A stretch of 45,618 nt of DNA from Paracoccus sediminilitoris (lineage in GTDB: Bacteria; Pseudomonadota; Alphaproteobacteria; Rhodobacterales; Rhodobacteraceae). Each line of letters begins with the position of its first letter. The stretch's first letter is position 1. A program made the position numbers and the translations under genes. The stretch lies in assembly GCF_003259195.1 (NCBI RefSeq), contig NZ_QJPK01000028.1, forward strand, positions 1 through 45,618, in the 5' to 3' direction. Below are positions 1 through 8,423 of this stretch, one piece after another. The notes beneath the pieces were generated by a model. That model worked only from the letters and a program-made list of their open reading frames with translations, had not been told where the DNA came from and made no database searches.

Positions 1-725
1 GGGCGGCGCGCTTTGGGTTGGACTGGACGAACGCGCTGCTGATGCGGCATGGCCACGGCCATTGGTGCGTCACGGTCGATGCCGACGAATTGCTGATCTA
101 TCCCCATCACGACACCCGTCCCCTGCCGCGGCTGGTCGCGCATCTTCAGGCGCAGGGCATCGCCGGAATGGGGGCGCTGATGCTGGATCTTTATCCGGAC
201 GGGCCCGTGGGCAGCGCGGATGCCCCCGAGGGTTCCCCCCTGGCGCAGCGGCTGCCCTGGTTCGACGCCGGTCCCTATCGCGCACGGCGCATGATGCCGC
301 GACGCAACTTGTGGGTGCAGGGCGGGGTGCGCGAAAGAGCCTTCTTTGCCGACGATCCGGTGCGGTCCCCGACCTTGAACAAGCTGCCCCTGATGCGTTG
401 GAGTTGGCGGCAGGTTTATATGAATTCGACCCATTCGCTACTGCCGCCAAGGTTGAACGACCTTTACGACGGGCCGGGTGACAGGCGGCTGTCGGGGGTT
501 CTTCTGCATGGCAAGTTCCTGCCCGGCATCGTCGAAAAATCCACCGAGGAACTGACCCGCCGCCAGCATTTCGTCCGCCCCGAGGCCTATGCCGATTATC
601 ATCGCGCGGTGGCGCGGGGGCCGGTCCTGCGCGATGCGAATTCTCTGCGCCTGACGGGTTGGCGTCAACTGGTGCAGTTGGGCCTGATGGGTACAGGTGG
701 CTGGCCGGACGATCGCGAAACCTGA
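1..725 (+). CDS. GT2-like glycosyltransferase, 5'-truncated
   Basis: The reading frame is open from base 3 at the window edge, so about 110 N-terminal residues are missing; 240 residues remain. It aligns along its whole length with the next gene. Shared features are a GxDW segment at the start, the acidic metal-binding motif VDADE (the DxD equivalent), NLWxQGG, LNKxPLxxWSWR, STHxLLP and KSxEELxRRQH. The family looks like the GT-A fold Glyco_tranf_2_4 group, which transfers sugars to surface polysaccharides or lipids in the cytoplasm; acceptor and donor cannot be told. It heads a plus-strand glycan cluster running to 4923. The family call is by eye. Confidence 0.8.
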   Translation, partial: AARFGLDWTNALLMRHGHGHWCVTVDADELLIYPHHDTRPLPRLVAHLQAQGIAGMGALMLDLYPDGPVGSADAPEGSPLAQRLPWFDAGPYRARRMMPRRNLWVQGGVRERAFFADDPVRSPTLNKLPLMRWSWRQVYMNSTHSLLPPRLNDLYDGPGDRRLSGVLLHGKFLPGIVEKSTEELTRRQHFVRPEAYADYHRAVARGPVLRDANSLRLTGWRQLVQLGLMGTGGWPDDRET

Positions 726-806
726 AAAAACCTTGCCAATCGGATGCATGCAGCACATTGCTTGGTATCATGACTTGGTTGCGGAACTCACGAAATTCGG
801 TCGGCG

Positions 807-1838
807 GTGGCGATGCGTATCTCTAAACTGCCCATCTCGGATCGGCTGCGTCGGCGGATCGAACGTCAGTACATGATCGCTCGGGCCTTCAATCGTCGCC
901 GCGCGCTAAAGACGATTGTCAACCGCACCGGCCAGATCCGCAAGGGTGACGTCCTGGCCTTTGTCACCATGCGCAACGAACGCGTCCGCCTGCCTTTCTT
1001 CCTGGATTATTACCGCAACCTTGGGGTGAAGCACTTCCTGTTCGTCAACAACAACAGCCAGGACGGCAGCGGCAACTACTTGGCCGAACAGCCCGACGTG
1101 TCGCTGTGGTGGACCAATGCCAGCTACAAGCGGTCGCGCTTCGGGATGGACTGGATCAACCGGCTGCTGATGAAATACGGTGACGGGCATTGGTGCCTGA
1201 CAGTCGATCCCGACGAATTCCTGATCTATCCGCATTGCGACTCGCGCCCTTTGCGGGCGTTGACCGACTGGCTGGACGCATCGGGGCGGCGGTCCTTTCC
1301 GGCGATGCTGCTGGACATGTATCCGCGCGGCAATATCGAGGACGAGCCCTATGAGGAGGGTGCCGATCCCTTTTCCATCGCCAAATGGTTTGACCCGGCG
1401 AATTACACGATCACCAAGAACTGGTATTACGGCAATCTTTGGATCCAGGGTGGACCACGGACGCGGAACTTCTTTTCATCGGACCCGATCTCGGGGCCCG
1501 CGCTGAACAAGACGCCGCTGGTCAAATGGTCGTGGCGCTATGCCTATGTCAGCTCGACCCACCTTCTGCTGCCGAAATTCCTTAACCGAGTCTATGATGA
1601 GGATGGCGGCGAACAGGCATCGGGTTGCCTGCTGCATGCCAAGTTCCTGTCGACCTTCGCCGAAAAATCCGCCGAGGAGCTGGACCGTCGTCAGCATTAT
1701 GCCAACAGCAAGGAATACAAGGCCTATCACGCCGGGCTGTCCAAGGGCACCAACCTGTGGTGCAGCGAATCGCGCGAATACACCGACTGGCGCCAGCTTG
1801 AGGATCTTGGCCTGATATCGCGCGGGAACTGGGCATGA
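807..1838 (+). CDS. GT2-like glycosyltransferase (Glyco_tranf_2_4 type)
   Basis: This 343-residue protein is a tandem paralogue of the preceding gene. It begins with a basic stretch (residues 12-44, rich in Arg) and then a GT-A-like core. AFVTMRNE at 51-58 resembles the nucleotide-binding strand, VNNNSQDGS at 80-88 follows, and VDPDE at 133-137 is the likely metal-binding acidic motif. The start may be GTG at 807 or ATG at 813; neither has a strong ribosome site. The stop overlaps the next start by 4 bp (ATGA), so the two are translationally coupled. No signal peptide or membrane segment is seen. Role inferred: sugar transfer in exopolysaccharide or glycolipid assembly. Confidence 0.85.
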   Translation: MAMRISKLPISDRLRRRIERQYMIARAFNRRRALKTIVNRTGQIRKGDVLAFVTMRNERVRLPFFLDYYRNLGVKHFLFVNNNSQDGSGNYLAEQPDVSLWWTNASYKRSRFGMDWINRLLMKYGDGHWCLTVDPDEFLIYPHCDSRPLRALTDWLDASGRRSFPAMLLDMYPRGNIEDEPYEEGADPFSIAKWFDPANYTITKNWYYGNLWIQGGPRTRNFFSSDPISGPALNKTPLVKWSWRYAYVSSTHLLLPKFLNRVYDEDGGEQASGCLLHAKFLSTFAEKSAEELDRRQHYANSKEYKAYHAGLSKGTNLWCSESREYTDWRQLEDLGLISRGNWA

Positions 1839-3529
1839 CGGGGGCCGCCGACATCCGCCTGGGGGTTGTCTTGCTGTGTCACGCCCAGTTGCAGGTCGCA
1901 GCCCATATGGCGCGCATCTGGGTCGAAGGCGGCGCCCGGGTCGCCATCCATATCGACGCCAAGGCCCCGGCCAAGGCGGTCGCCAGCATGAAGGAGACGC
2001 TGCAGGATCTGCCGGGGATCATCTATTCCCGGCGCGTGTCCTGCGACTGGGGACGCTTTTCGCTGATCGAGGCTACGCAGGATGCCGCGCAGCTGCTGCT
2101 GGAGCAGCATCCCGATCTGACCCATGTCTATCTGGCCTCGGGGTCTTGCCTGCCCCTGCGTCCCGTGGCCGAACTGTGTGGCTATCTGGCGCTGGACCCC
2201 GCACGCGATCACATCGAAAGCGCCAGCGCCAATGACGTGGGCTGGACGGTGGGCGGCCTGAACGAGGAACGCTTCACTCTCTATTATCCGCTGGACTGGC
2301 GGCGGCAACGCTGGCTGTTCGATCGGCTGGTGGACTGGCAGCGCCGCCTGAAGATCAGGCGCAGCCTACCCAAGGGTATCGTCCCCTATCTGGGGTCGCA
2401 ATGGTGGTGCCTGACGGCCTCGACCCTGCGCGCGATTTTGGGCGATCCGCGCCGCGCGGAATTCGACCGTTACTTCCGGCTGGTCTGGATACCCGACGAA
2501 AGCTATTTCCAGACGCTGGCCCGCCGCCATGCCATGCGCATCGAAAGCCACAGCCTGACCCTTGCCAAGTTCGACCAGGACGGGCGTCCCTATCAGCTTT
2601 ACGACGATCACGCGCGCATGCTGGAAGAATCGCATTGCTTCGTGGCGCGCAAGATCTGGCCGGGGGCGTCCCTGCTGCTGGAACAGTTTCCCGTCGCGCG
2701 GACGGCCGGTCCCGAGCTGCGCCCCCCGCAGCCGCAGCGTTTTGAACGGATGATCAGCCGCACCGTGCGCCGTCGCACCCAAGGCCGGCCGGGCCTCTAT
2801 ATGCAGAGCCGTTATCCCCGCAAGGACAGCGAAAACGGCAAGACCTCGGCGCCCTATGCGGTCTTCCAGGGCTTCACCGACATCTTTCCCGAATTCGAGG
2901 CATGGTTGGCGGGCATCATCGACGCCGACATCCACGGCCATCTCTTTTCCCCGGAAATGGTGGAATTCGCGGGCCGTCCGCGGATCGGGCCGGGGGCGAT
3001 CTCGTCCAACCCGCTGATCCGCGACCGCGATCCGCAGGGGTTTCTGACGGCGCTGATCCGCATCACGTCGCGCATGCAGGTCTTCCAGACCAGCCCGCGC
3101 GACAACCAGGCGCTGAACTGGTTCATGGCCACCGATCCCAATGCCCATATCCATGTCGTCACCGGTGCCTGGATGCTGCCGCTGCTGGAATCGGACATGC
3201 CTTTCGACGACATCCGCCGCGTCACCGCCATCCTGCAGCGCGCCGAGACCCGGCATCTCGAGGTGCTGAATTCGGTCTGGGTCAAGGCGCGGGTCCAGGT
3301 CCACGAGCTGAACGATTTTCTGGCACGTCCGCAGGGGATCATCATGCAGGCGCTGCAGCAGATGCCCGTGACGCCGGACCTGCTGGACAGCATGCCGCGG
3401 ATGCGCAATCTGGACGGGTTGTCCGAATTGCTGCGCAGGCTGCGCAATTCCGGGCTGAAGCCGCGCCTGTCGGGCGACGGCCTGCCGCTTGTCGATCCAT
3501 CCCTGTCTGAAAGGACGGCCGCCGAATGA
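1835..3529 (+). CDS. Core-2/I-branching-type (GT14) N-acetylglucosaminyltransferase-like protein
   Basis: The N-terminal ~280 of 564 residues resemble the Branch/GT14 family of beta-1,6-N-acetylglucosaminyltransferases. Seen are VVLLCHAQ (11-18), IHIDAK (39-44), WGRFSLIEAT (72-81), YLASGSCLPL (99-108, matching the family's SGxDxPL loop), GSQWWCLT, and IPDESYFQTL. The remaining ~280 residues form a separate C-terminal region that I believe corresponds to the DUF5927/DUF5928-type extension of Rhodobacterales homologues; its function is unknown. The start overlaps the upstream gene by 4 bp, and the stop overlaps the sulfotransferase start by 4 bp. Sugar specificity is not determined by the sequence. 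Confidence 0.82.
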   Translation: MTGAADIRLGVVLLCHAQLQVAAHMARIWVEGGARVAIHIDAKAPAKAVASMKETLQDLPGIIYSRRVSCDWGRFSLIEATQDAAQLLLEQHPDLTHVYLASGSCLPLRPVAELCGYLALDPARDHIESASANDVGWTVGGLNEERFTLYYPLDWRRQRWLFDRLVDWQRRLKIRRSLPKGIVPYLGSQWWCLTASTLRAILGDPRRAEFDRYFRLVWIPDESYFQTLARRHAMRIESHSLTLAKFDQDGRPYQLYDDHARMLEESHCFVARKIWPGASLLLEQFPVARTAGPELRPPQPQRFERMISRTVRRRTQGRPGLYMQSRYPRKDSENGKTSAPYAVFQGFTDIFPEFEAWLAGIIDADIHGHLFSPEMVEFAGRPRIGPGAISSNPLIRDRDPQGFLTALIRITSRMQVFQTSPRDNQALNWFMATDPNAHIHVVTGAWMLPLLESDMPFDDIRRVTAILQRAETRHLEVLNSVWVKARVQVHELNDFLARPQGIIMQALQQMPVTPDLLDSMPRMRNLDGLSELLRRLRNSGLKPRLSGDGLPLVDPSLSERTAAE

Positions 3530-4923
3530 CCGAACCATTTCGCAGCTTCGTGATCTTTGCCGAGATGCGGACCGGCTCGAACCTGCTGGAGGCGACCCTG
3601 AACGGGCTGCGCGGCGTCACCTGCTTCGGTGAGGCCTTCAACCCCTACATGATAGGCTGGCCCGACAAGGACGAACTGGAGGGCGTCACCCGCGCCGAGC
3701 GCGAGGCCGACCCGTTGGTCCTGCTGAACCGGCTGATCGACAAGCCCGGCCACATGTCGGGCTTCCGCTATTTCCACGATCACGATCCGCGTGTCTTCGA
3801 TGCCATCATGAACGACGCCAGCTGCGCCAAGATCATCCTGACACGCAACCCGCTGGACAGCTATGTTTCGACCCGGCTGGCATGGGAAACCAACCAGTGG
3901 AAGCTGAACGAGACCGAGACCCCCATTCCCGCGTCCATCACCTATGACGGCCCCGAATTCCGCCAGATGCTGGACGCGGTCGAACGGTTCCAGGCGCGGG
4001 TGCTGCACCGCCTGCAGGTGTCGGGGCAGACGGGGTTCTGGCTGGGATACGAGGATCTGCGCGATGCCGACGTGATGACCGGGCTGGCGCATTGGCTGGG
4101 ACGAAGCGACGTGGCCCGACTGGAACCGGCTCGCGACCAGGTCCCGCAGAACCCGCGCGAACTGGCCGAAAAGGTGAAGAACTTCGACCAGATGCAGCAG
4201 GACCTGCAGCAGGTCGACCCCTTCATCCTGCGCCGCATCCCGAATTTCGAACCGCGCCGCGGGCCTTCCGTCCCCAGTTTCACCGCCGTCGAGGCGGGGC
4301 AGGGTCTGCTCTACATGCCGGTGCGCGGTGGGCCGGGCCCGCAGGTGCGCGACTGGATGGGCAAGCTGGGCGATCTGGGGCAGGATTTCACCCAATCCAG
4401 CCTGCGGCAATGGAAGCGCAAGCATCCCGGCCACCGCAGCTTTACCGTGCTGCGCCATCCGCTGCATCGGGCGTGGCGTGCCTTCCAGCAGGTGCTGAGC
4501 GAAGGGCCACCCGAACTGCGCCAGCTGCTGCGCGATGTCCAGCGCGTGCCGCTGCCCGATGATGGCGATCTGTCCGGGCTGTCGCAGGATCAGCAGCTGG
4601 ACCTGTTCAAGCCCTTCCTGAACTTTCTGCGCCGCAACCTGAACGGCCAGACGACACTGCCGACCTATGCCGCATGGGCCAGCCAGTCCGAGGTGATCTC
4701 GGGCTTTGCGCGCTTTGCCACGCCCGACATGCTGATCCGCGAGGATCGGCTGGCGCAGGACATGGAACTTCTGGCAGGGGCGGCGGGGATTGGCAATGCC
4801 AAGCTGCGTCACCTGCAGATCGATGCCATGCCGGAATTCCTGCTGCGCAAGCCGCTGATCGAAGCGGCGCGGGCGGCCTATCTGCGCGACTACATCGCCT
4901 TCGGGTTCGAAGACCCGGCGTAA
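3526..4923 (+). CDS. Sulfotransferase with tandem half-domains
   Basis: The enzyme probably moves sulfate from PAPS to a sugar hydroxyl of the glycan made by the upstream transferases. The first half has a clear 5'-phosphosulfate loop RTGSNLL (15-21) and a 3'-phosphate motif LTRNPLDSYVSTR (105-117). The second half (about 245-465) repeats a 3'-phosphate-like motif FTVLRHPLHRAWRAF (306-320), but the segment where a second 5' loop should be (LLYMPVRGGPGPQV, 261-274) is degenerate. At 465 residues it is much longer than a single-domain bacterial sulfotransferase. The start is coupled (ATGA) to the GT14 gene. It is the last gene of the cluster and ends at a strong terminator. Confidence 0.85.
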   Translation: MTEPFRSFVIFAEMRTGSNLLEATLNGLRGVTCFGEAFNPYMIGWPDKDELEGVTRAEREADPLVLLNRLIDKPGHMSGFRYFHDHDPRVFDAIMNDASCAKIILTRNPLDSYVSTRLAWETNQWKLNETETPIPASITYDGPEFRQMLDAVERFQARVLHRLQVSGQTGFWLGYEDLRDADVMTGLAHWLGRSDVARLEPARDQVPQNPRELAEKVKNFDQMQQDLQQVDPFILRRIPNFEPRRGPSVPSFTAVEAGQGLLYMPVRGGPGPQVRDWMGKLGDLGQDFTQSSLRQWKRKHPGHRSFTVLRHPLHRAWRAFQQVLSEGPPELRQLLRDVQRVPLPDDGDLSGLSQDQQLDLFKPFLNFLRRNLNGQTTLPTYAAWASQSEVISGFARFATPDMLIREDRLAQDMELLAGAAGIGNAKLRHLQIDAMPEFLLRKPLIEAARAAYLRDYIAFGFEDPA

Positions 4924-4926
4924 TGG

Positions 4927-4960
4927 AAAAGGGGCCGCATCGGGTTGATGCGGCCCCCTT
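4927..4960. terminator. Bidirectional intrinsic terminator between sulfotransferase and manB
   Basis: An 11-bp perfect stem (4931-4941 with 4947-4957) encloses a 5-nt loop. Four A bases sit on the left; the right side has CTT. It lies between two convergent stops and can serve both strands, though the T-run is short on the plus strand. Confidence 0.8.
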
Positions 4961-4965
4961 CGGGA

Positions 4966-6354
4966 TCAGGCTTTCAGCAGGGCAGCCAGCTCGGCCTGCT
5001 TTTCGCGGACCAGGGCTGCATCGCCGTCGGCCTCGACGTTCAGACGCACCACCGGCTCGGTGTTCGACTTGCGCAGGTTGAAGCGCCACTTGCCGAAGTT
5101 CAGCGACACGCCGTCCAGATCGTCACGGCTGTCGGCCTTGGGCTCATAGGTCTCGATCAGGCGGGCGATGGCCGCATCCGGGTCCTCGATATGATAGTTC
5201 GTCTCACCCGAGGAGGGATAGAGGCTCATCCGCTCTTCCAGCATCTCGGCCAGGGTCTTGCCCTTGCGCGACAGCAGTTCGATCATCAGCAACCACGGGA
5301 TCATGCCGCTGTCGCAGTAATAGAAGTCGCGGAAGTAATGGTGGGCCGACATCTCGCCGCCATAGATGGCGCTGACGTCGCGCATCTTGCGCTTGATGAA
5401 GGCGTGACCGGTCTTGCTGACCACGGCCTCGCCCCCGGCTTCCTCGATCATGGCGCGGGTGTTCATGATGACGCGGGGGTCATGCACGATCTTCTCGCCC
5501 GGCGATTTTTCCAGGAAGGCCGCGCCCAGAAGGCCGACGATATATTCGCCGGGGATGAAGCGGCCGTTTTCGTCGAAGAAGAAGCAGCGGTCGAAGTCGC
5601 CGTCCCATGCCACGCCCAGATCGGCCTTTTCGGCGATCATGCGTTCGACGGTGGGGGGCTGGTTCTCGTCCAGCAGCGGGTTCGGGATGCCGTTCGGGAA
5701 GCTGCTGTCCACGTCGTGGTGCATGCGCACGAAGGTCAGCGGCGCGCCACGGCGTTCCAGCTCGGCGGCGATGGCGTCGAAGGTCGGGCCCGCGGTGCCA
5801 TTGCCCGCGTTGACCAGGATCTTCATCGGGCGCAGCGCGTCGATATCGACGAAATCGACCATGCGCGATGCGTATTCGGCGCGGGCATCGCTGAAATCGG
5901 TGACGCTGCCCTTGGTGGCGGGGGCGAAATCGCCACTGGTCGCCAGATCGACGATGGGCGGCAGTTCGGTTGCGGGATCAAGCGGCGCCGAGCCGCGGCC
6001 CACGATCTTCATGCCGTTGTAGTTGATCGGGTTGTGCGAGGCCGTGACCTCGATCCCGCCATCGGTATCCTGGTTGCCGGTGTGGAAATACACCTCCTCG
6101 GTGCCGGCCAGACCCAGGTCCAACACGTCGGCGCCGCCATCGGTCAGCCCTTCGATCAGGGCCTTGGCCAGTTCGGGCGAGGATTCGCGGCTGTCGCGGC
6201 CCACGACGACGCGCTTGGCCGCGCGCGCCTGCGCAAAGGCGCGACCGATGCGATAGGCGACATCGGGGTCGAGGTTCTTGCCCAGTTCGCCGCGCACGTC
6301 ATATGCCTTGAAGCAGGTGATCTCGCGCCTGCCTAGCTGATCTTTTCCGGTCAT
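4966..6354 (-). CDS. manB: Phosphomannomutase/phosphoglucomutase
   Basis: It interconverts hexose 6- and 1-phosphates, giving mannose-1-P (and perhaps glucose-1-P) for nucleotide-sugar synthesis in the cytoplasm. All alpha-D-phosphohexomutase signatures are present in 462 residues: CFKAYDVRG near the start, the catalytic phosphoserine loop TASHNP (Ser106), the metal loop DGDFDR (251-256), the sugar-binding loop GGEMSAHHY (332-340), and a C-terminal phosphate-binding loop with RxSNTEP. The stretch GTEEVYF followed by DGGIEVTASHNP is typical of the CpsG/ManB branch. It is convergent with the glycan cluster, and the pathway link (sugar nucleotide supply) is an inference. It is monocistronic as far as can be seen. 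Confidence 0.93.
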   Translation of the reverse strand: MTGKDQLGRREITCFKAYDVRGELGKNLDPDVAYRIGRAFAQARAAKRVVVGRDSRESSPELAKALIEGLTDGGADVLDLGLAGTEEVYFHTGNQDTDGGIEVTASHNPINYNGMKIVGRGSAPLDPATELPPIVDLATSGDFAPATKGSVTDFSDARAEYASRMVDFVDIDALRPMKILVNAGNGTAGPTFDAIAAELERRGAPLTFVRMHHDVDSSFPNGIPNPLLDENQPPTVERMIAEKADLGVAWDGDFDRCFFFDENGRFIPGEYIVGLLGAAFLEKSPGEKIVHDPRVIMNTRAMIEEAGGEAVVSKTGHAFIKRKMRDVSAIYGGEMSAHHYFRDFYYCDSGMIPWLLMIELLSRKGKTLAEMLEERMSLYPSSGETNYHIEDPDAAIARLIETYEPKADSRDDLDGVSLNFGKWRFNLRKSNTEPVVRLNVEADGDAALVREKQAELAALLKA

Positions 6355-6519
6355 TCCGGGTCCTCCGATGGTATCTTAGCTATCAGCGCTAACAGGTTCA
6401 GGCTTAAATTCAAGTCGCCGGGATGGCGAGGGGATGAAATGCCCACCTGCAACCTTGGAAGCAGGTGACGACGCATCGACAGGGCGTTAAGTTCCCTGAG
6501 AACAGCCAAGAGGACATCC
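6355..6519. promoter_or_regulatory. Divergent intergenic region manB / SnoaL-like gene
   Basis: This 165-bp region must hold promoters for both flanking genes. A 7-bp inverted repeat with a 10-nt loop (6444-6450 with 6461-6467) stands out. It lies about 50 bp upstream of the plus-strand start, so it could be a leader hairpin or an operator. I could not pick out confident -35/-10 boxes. Confidence 0.35.
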
Positions 6520-6915
6520 ATGGACGCCGTCACCCTGATCCAGACCTATTACGATGCCTTCAACGCCGGTCAGACCGACCGCATGCTGGATCTGCTGCAT
6601 GATGACGTGGAACATCACGTTAACGAGGGACAGATCCGCAAGGGGCGCGACCTGTTCGCGGCATTCAACGCCCACATGACCGAATGCTATCGTGAAAATC
6701 TGACCGACATGGTCGTCATGGCCAATGGCGATCGTGCGGCCGCCGAATTCGTGGTGAACGGCACCTATCTGAAGACGGACGAAGGCCTGCCCCCCGCCGA
6801 TGGCCAGACCTATCGCCTGCCCGCAGGGGCCTTCTTCACCATCCGCGACGGCAAGATTGCCCGCGTCACCACCTATTACAACCTGGCCGACTGGATGCGG
6901 CAGGTCGGCGGATGA
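6520..6915 (+). CDS. SnoaL/NTF2-like ketosteroid-isomerase-related protein
   Basis: This 131-residue protein has the cone-shaped NTF2/SnoaL fold pattern: a helical start IQTYYDAFNAGQTDRMLDLL (7-26), then DDVEHHVNEG, alternating strands, and the C-terminal strand FFTIRDGKIARVTTYYN. The length fits the ketosteroid isomerase-related group. The substrate is unknown and the fold is used by many enzymes and by non-catalytic proteins. It is first in a three-gene unit with a GNAT acetyltransferase and a nitrilase-family amidohydrolase, each overlapping by 4 bp. That suggests a common small-molecule pathway. The ATG follows an AGAGG-like ribosome site. Confidence 0.8.
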   Translation: MDAVTLIQTYYDAFNAGQTDRMLDLLHDDVEHHVNEGQIRKGRDLFAAFNAHMTECYRENLTDMVVMANGDRAAAEFVVNGTYLKTDEGLPPADGQTYRLPAGAFFTIRDGKIARVTTYYNLADWMRQVGG

Positions 6916-7496
6916 GCGTCGCGACCCGCGTCCTGACGGGACAGGCGCTGGCCGATGCGCTGGACGACGTGGCGCGGTTGCGGATGACGGTCTTTCGCGA
7001 CTGGCCCTATCTCTACGACGGGGACGAGGATTACGAGCGCGATTACCTGCAGGCCTATTTGTCGCCCGGCGCGGTCGTGGTGGCGGCCCTGGACGGCGAC
7101 CGAATCGTGGGCGCGGCCACGGGCGCGCCGATGGTCGACCACGCCGCCGATTTCGCCGCCGCCTTTCAGGATCGCCCCGAGGATCTGTCCGACATCTTCT
7201 ATTGTGCCGAATCGGCGCTCTTGCCCGAATATCGCGGGCAGGGCATCGGTCACGCCTTCTTTGACGCGCGCGAAGATCATGCGCGTGCCTTGGGTCACCG
7301 CTTCAGCGCCTTTTGCAGCGTGATCCGCCCGGGCGACCACCCCGCGCGCCCCGCCGATTACCGGCCGCTGGACCCGTTCTGGCGCAAGCGCGGCTATGCT
7401 CCGCTGCCGGGGGTGATCGCGCGCTTTGCCTGGAAGGATATCGGTCGGCCCGAGGAAACCGACAAGCCGCTGCAATTCTGGATGAAAGCCCTGTGA
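6912..7496 (+). CDS. GNAT-family N-acetyltransferase
   Basis: The 194-residue protein has the acetyl-CoA pyrophosphate-binding motif A, ALLPEYRGQGIGHAFFDAR, with RGQGIG as the Q/RxxGxG/A loop, preceded by the strand FYCAES. Residues 1-60 form the N-terminal GNAT helices, and the C-terminus ends in a strand pattern PLQFWMKAL. The acceptor amine is unknown. It overlaps the SnoaL-like gene (ATGA) and the downstream hydrolase (GTGA). In some bacteria a GNAT domain is fused to a carbon-nitrogen hydrolase in this same order (B. subtilis YhcX is the example I know). This gene and its neighbour may be the unfused version. Confidence 0.88.
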   Translation: MSVATRVLTGQALADALDDVARLRMTVFRDWPYLYDGDEDYERDYLQAYLSPGAVVVAALDGDRIVGAATGAPMVDHAADFAAAFQDRPEDLSDIFYCAESALLPEYRGQGIGHAFFDAREDHARALGHRFSAFCSVIRPGDHPARPADYRPLDPFWRKRGYAPLPGVIARFAWKDIGRPEETDKPLQFWMKAL

Positions 7497-8353
7497 AGAT
7501 CGCCGCTGCCGCCTATCCCATCGACTGGTTCGACGATTTCGACGCCTACCGCTCCAAGATCAGCCGCTGGGTCGTCGATGCGAAGGGGGCCGATCTGCTG
7601 GTCTTTCCGGAATATGCGGCGATGGAGTTGGCTTCGCTGGGCGGGCGCGATGTGGCGGGCGATCTGGAGGCCAGCCTGCATCAGGTCGCGCGTCATGCCG
7701 ATGCCATGCGCGATCTGCATGCGGCGCTGGCGGCGGAACATGGCTGTCATATCCTGGCGGCGTCCGGTCCGGTTTTCGACGGCGCGCGCCCGGTGAACCG
7801 CGCCGTGCTTTATGGTCCCGGCGGCGTCATCGGCCATCAGGACAAGCAGATCATGACCCGATTCGAGCGGGAGGATTGGGACGTGACCGGCGGTCCGGGC
7901 TTGCGGATCTTTGACACGGCGCTGGGGCGGATCGGCATCCTGATCTGCTATGACAGCGAATTTCCCCTGCTGGGGCGCATCCTGGCCGAAGCCGGCGCGG
8001 AACTGCTGCTGGTGCCCAGCTGCACCGATACGGTGGCGGGGTTCCACCGGGTGCGCATCGGGGCGATGGCGCGGGCGCTGGAAAGCCAATGCGTGGTGGT
8101 CCAAGCCCCGACGGTGGGTGCCTGCGACTGGATGCCCGCGCTGGACGAAAACCGGGGGCAGGCGGCGATCTATGGTCCGCCGGACGGGTTCTGGCCCGAA
8201 ACCGGCATCATCGCGGAAGGCGCGATGGACGAACCGGGATGGGTCATTGCCGAGGTCGACCTGTCGCGCGTGCGTCAAAGCCGCGCCGATGGGGCCGTTT
8301 TGCCCTTCGCGCATTGGCCCGAGCAGACTGCAAGCCGCCTGCTGACCGATTAG
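7493..8353 (+). CDS. Carbon-nitrogen hydrolase (nitrilase superfamily)
   Basis: This 286-residue enzyme hydrolyses a C-N bond of an amide-type substrate. The Glu-Lys-Cys triad is complete: Glu40 in LVFPEY, Lys118 in GHQDKQIMTRFE, Cys152 in ILICYDSEFP. I place the start at GTG 7493: the residues just after it (KIAAAAYPIDW) match the family's first strand, and it overlaps the upstream stop as GTGA. The frame stays open further upstream but there it only shadows the GNAT gene. The substrate is unknown; the paired acetyltransferase suggests linked acylation/deamidation of a small amine or amino-acid derivative. Confidence 0.9.
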   Translation: MKIAAAAYPIDWFDDFDAYRSKISRWVVDAKGADLLVFPEYAAMELASLGGRDVAGDLEASLHQVARHADAMRDLHAALAAEHGCHILAASGPVFDGARPVNRAVLYGPGGVIGHQDKQIMTRFEREDWDVTGGPGLRIFDTALGRIGILICYDSEFPLLGRILAEAGAELLLVPSCTDTVAGFHRVRIGAMARALESQCVVVQAPTVGACDWMPALDENRGQAAIYGPPDGFWPETGIIAEGAMDEPGWVIAEVDLSRVRQSRADGAVLPFAHWPEQTASRLLTD

Positions 8354-8423
8354 TGTCCATATTTACCGCAAATTAACCGGTTTGCGCTTTAACTGTGTCG
8401 GTAACGCGCCATATCCTGTGGTC

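Noticed and set aside
2854..4812. A 652-codon minus-strand frame opposite the GT14 and sulfotransferase genes
   Set aside because: No family pattern. The plus-strand genes are coupled by ATGA overlaps and carry recognisable motifs.
8367..8386. 6-bp stem CGCAAA/TTTGCG before arfB as a terminator
   Set aside because: It is AT-rich, short and has an 8-nt loop. It is too weak to claim.
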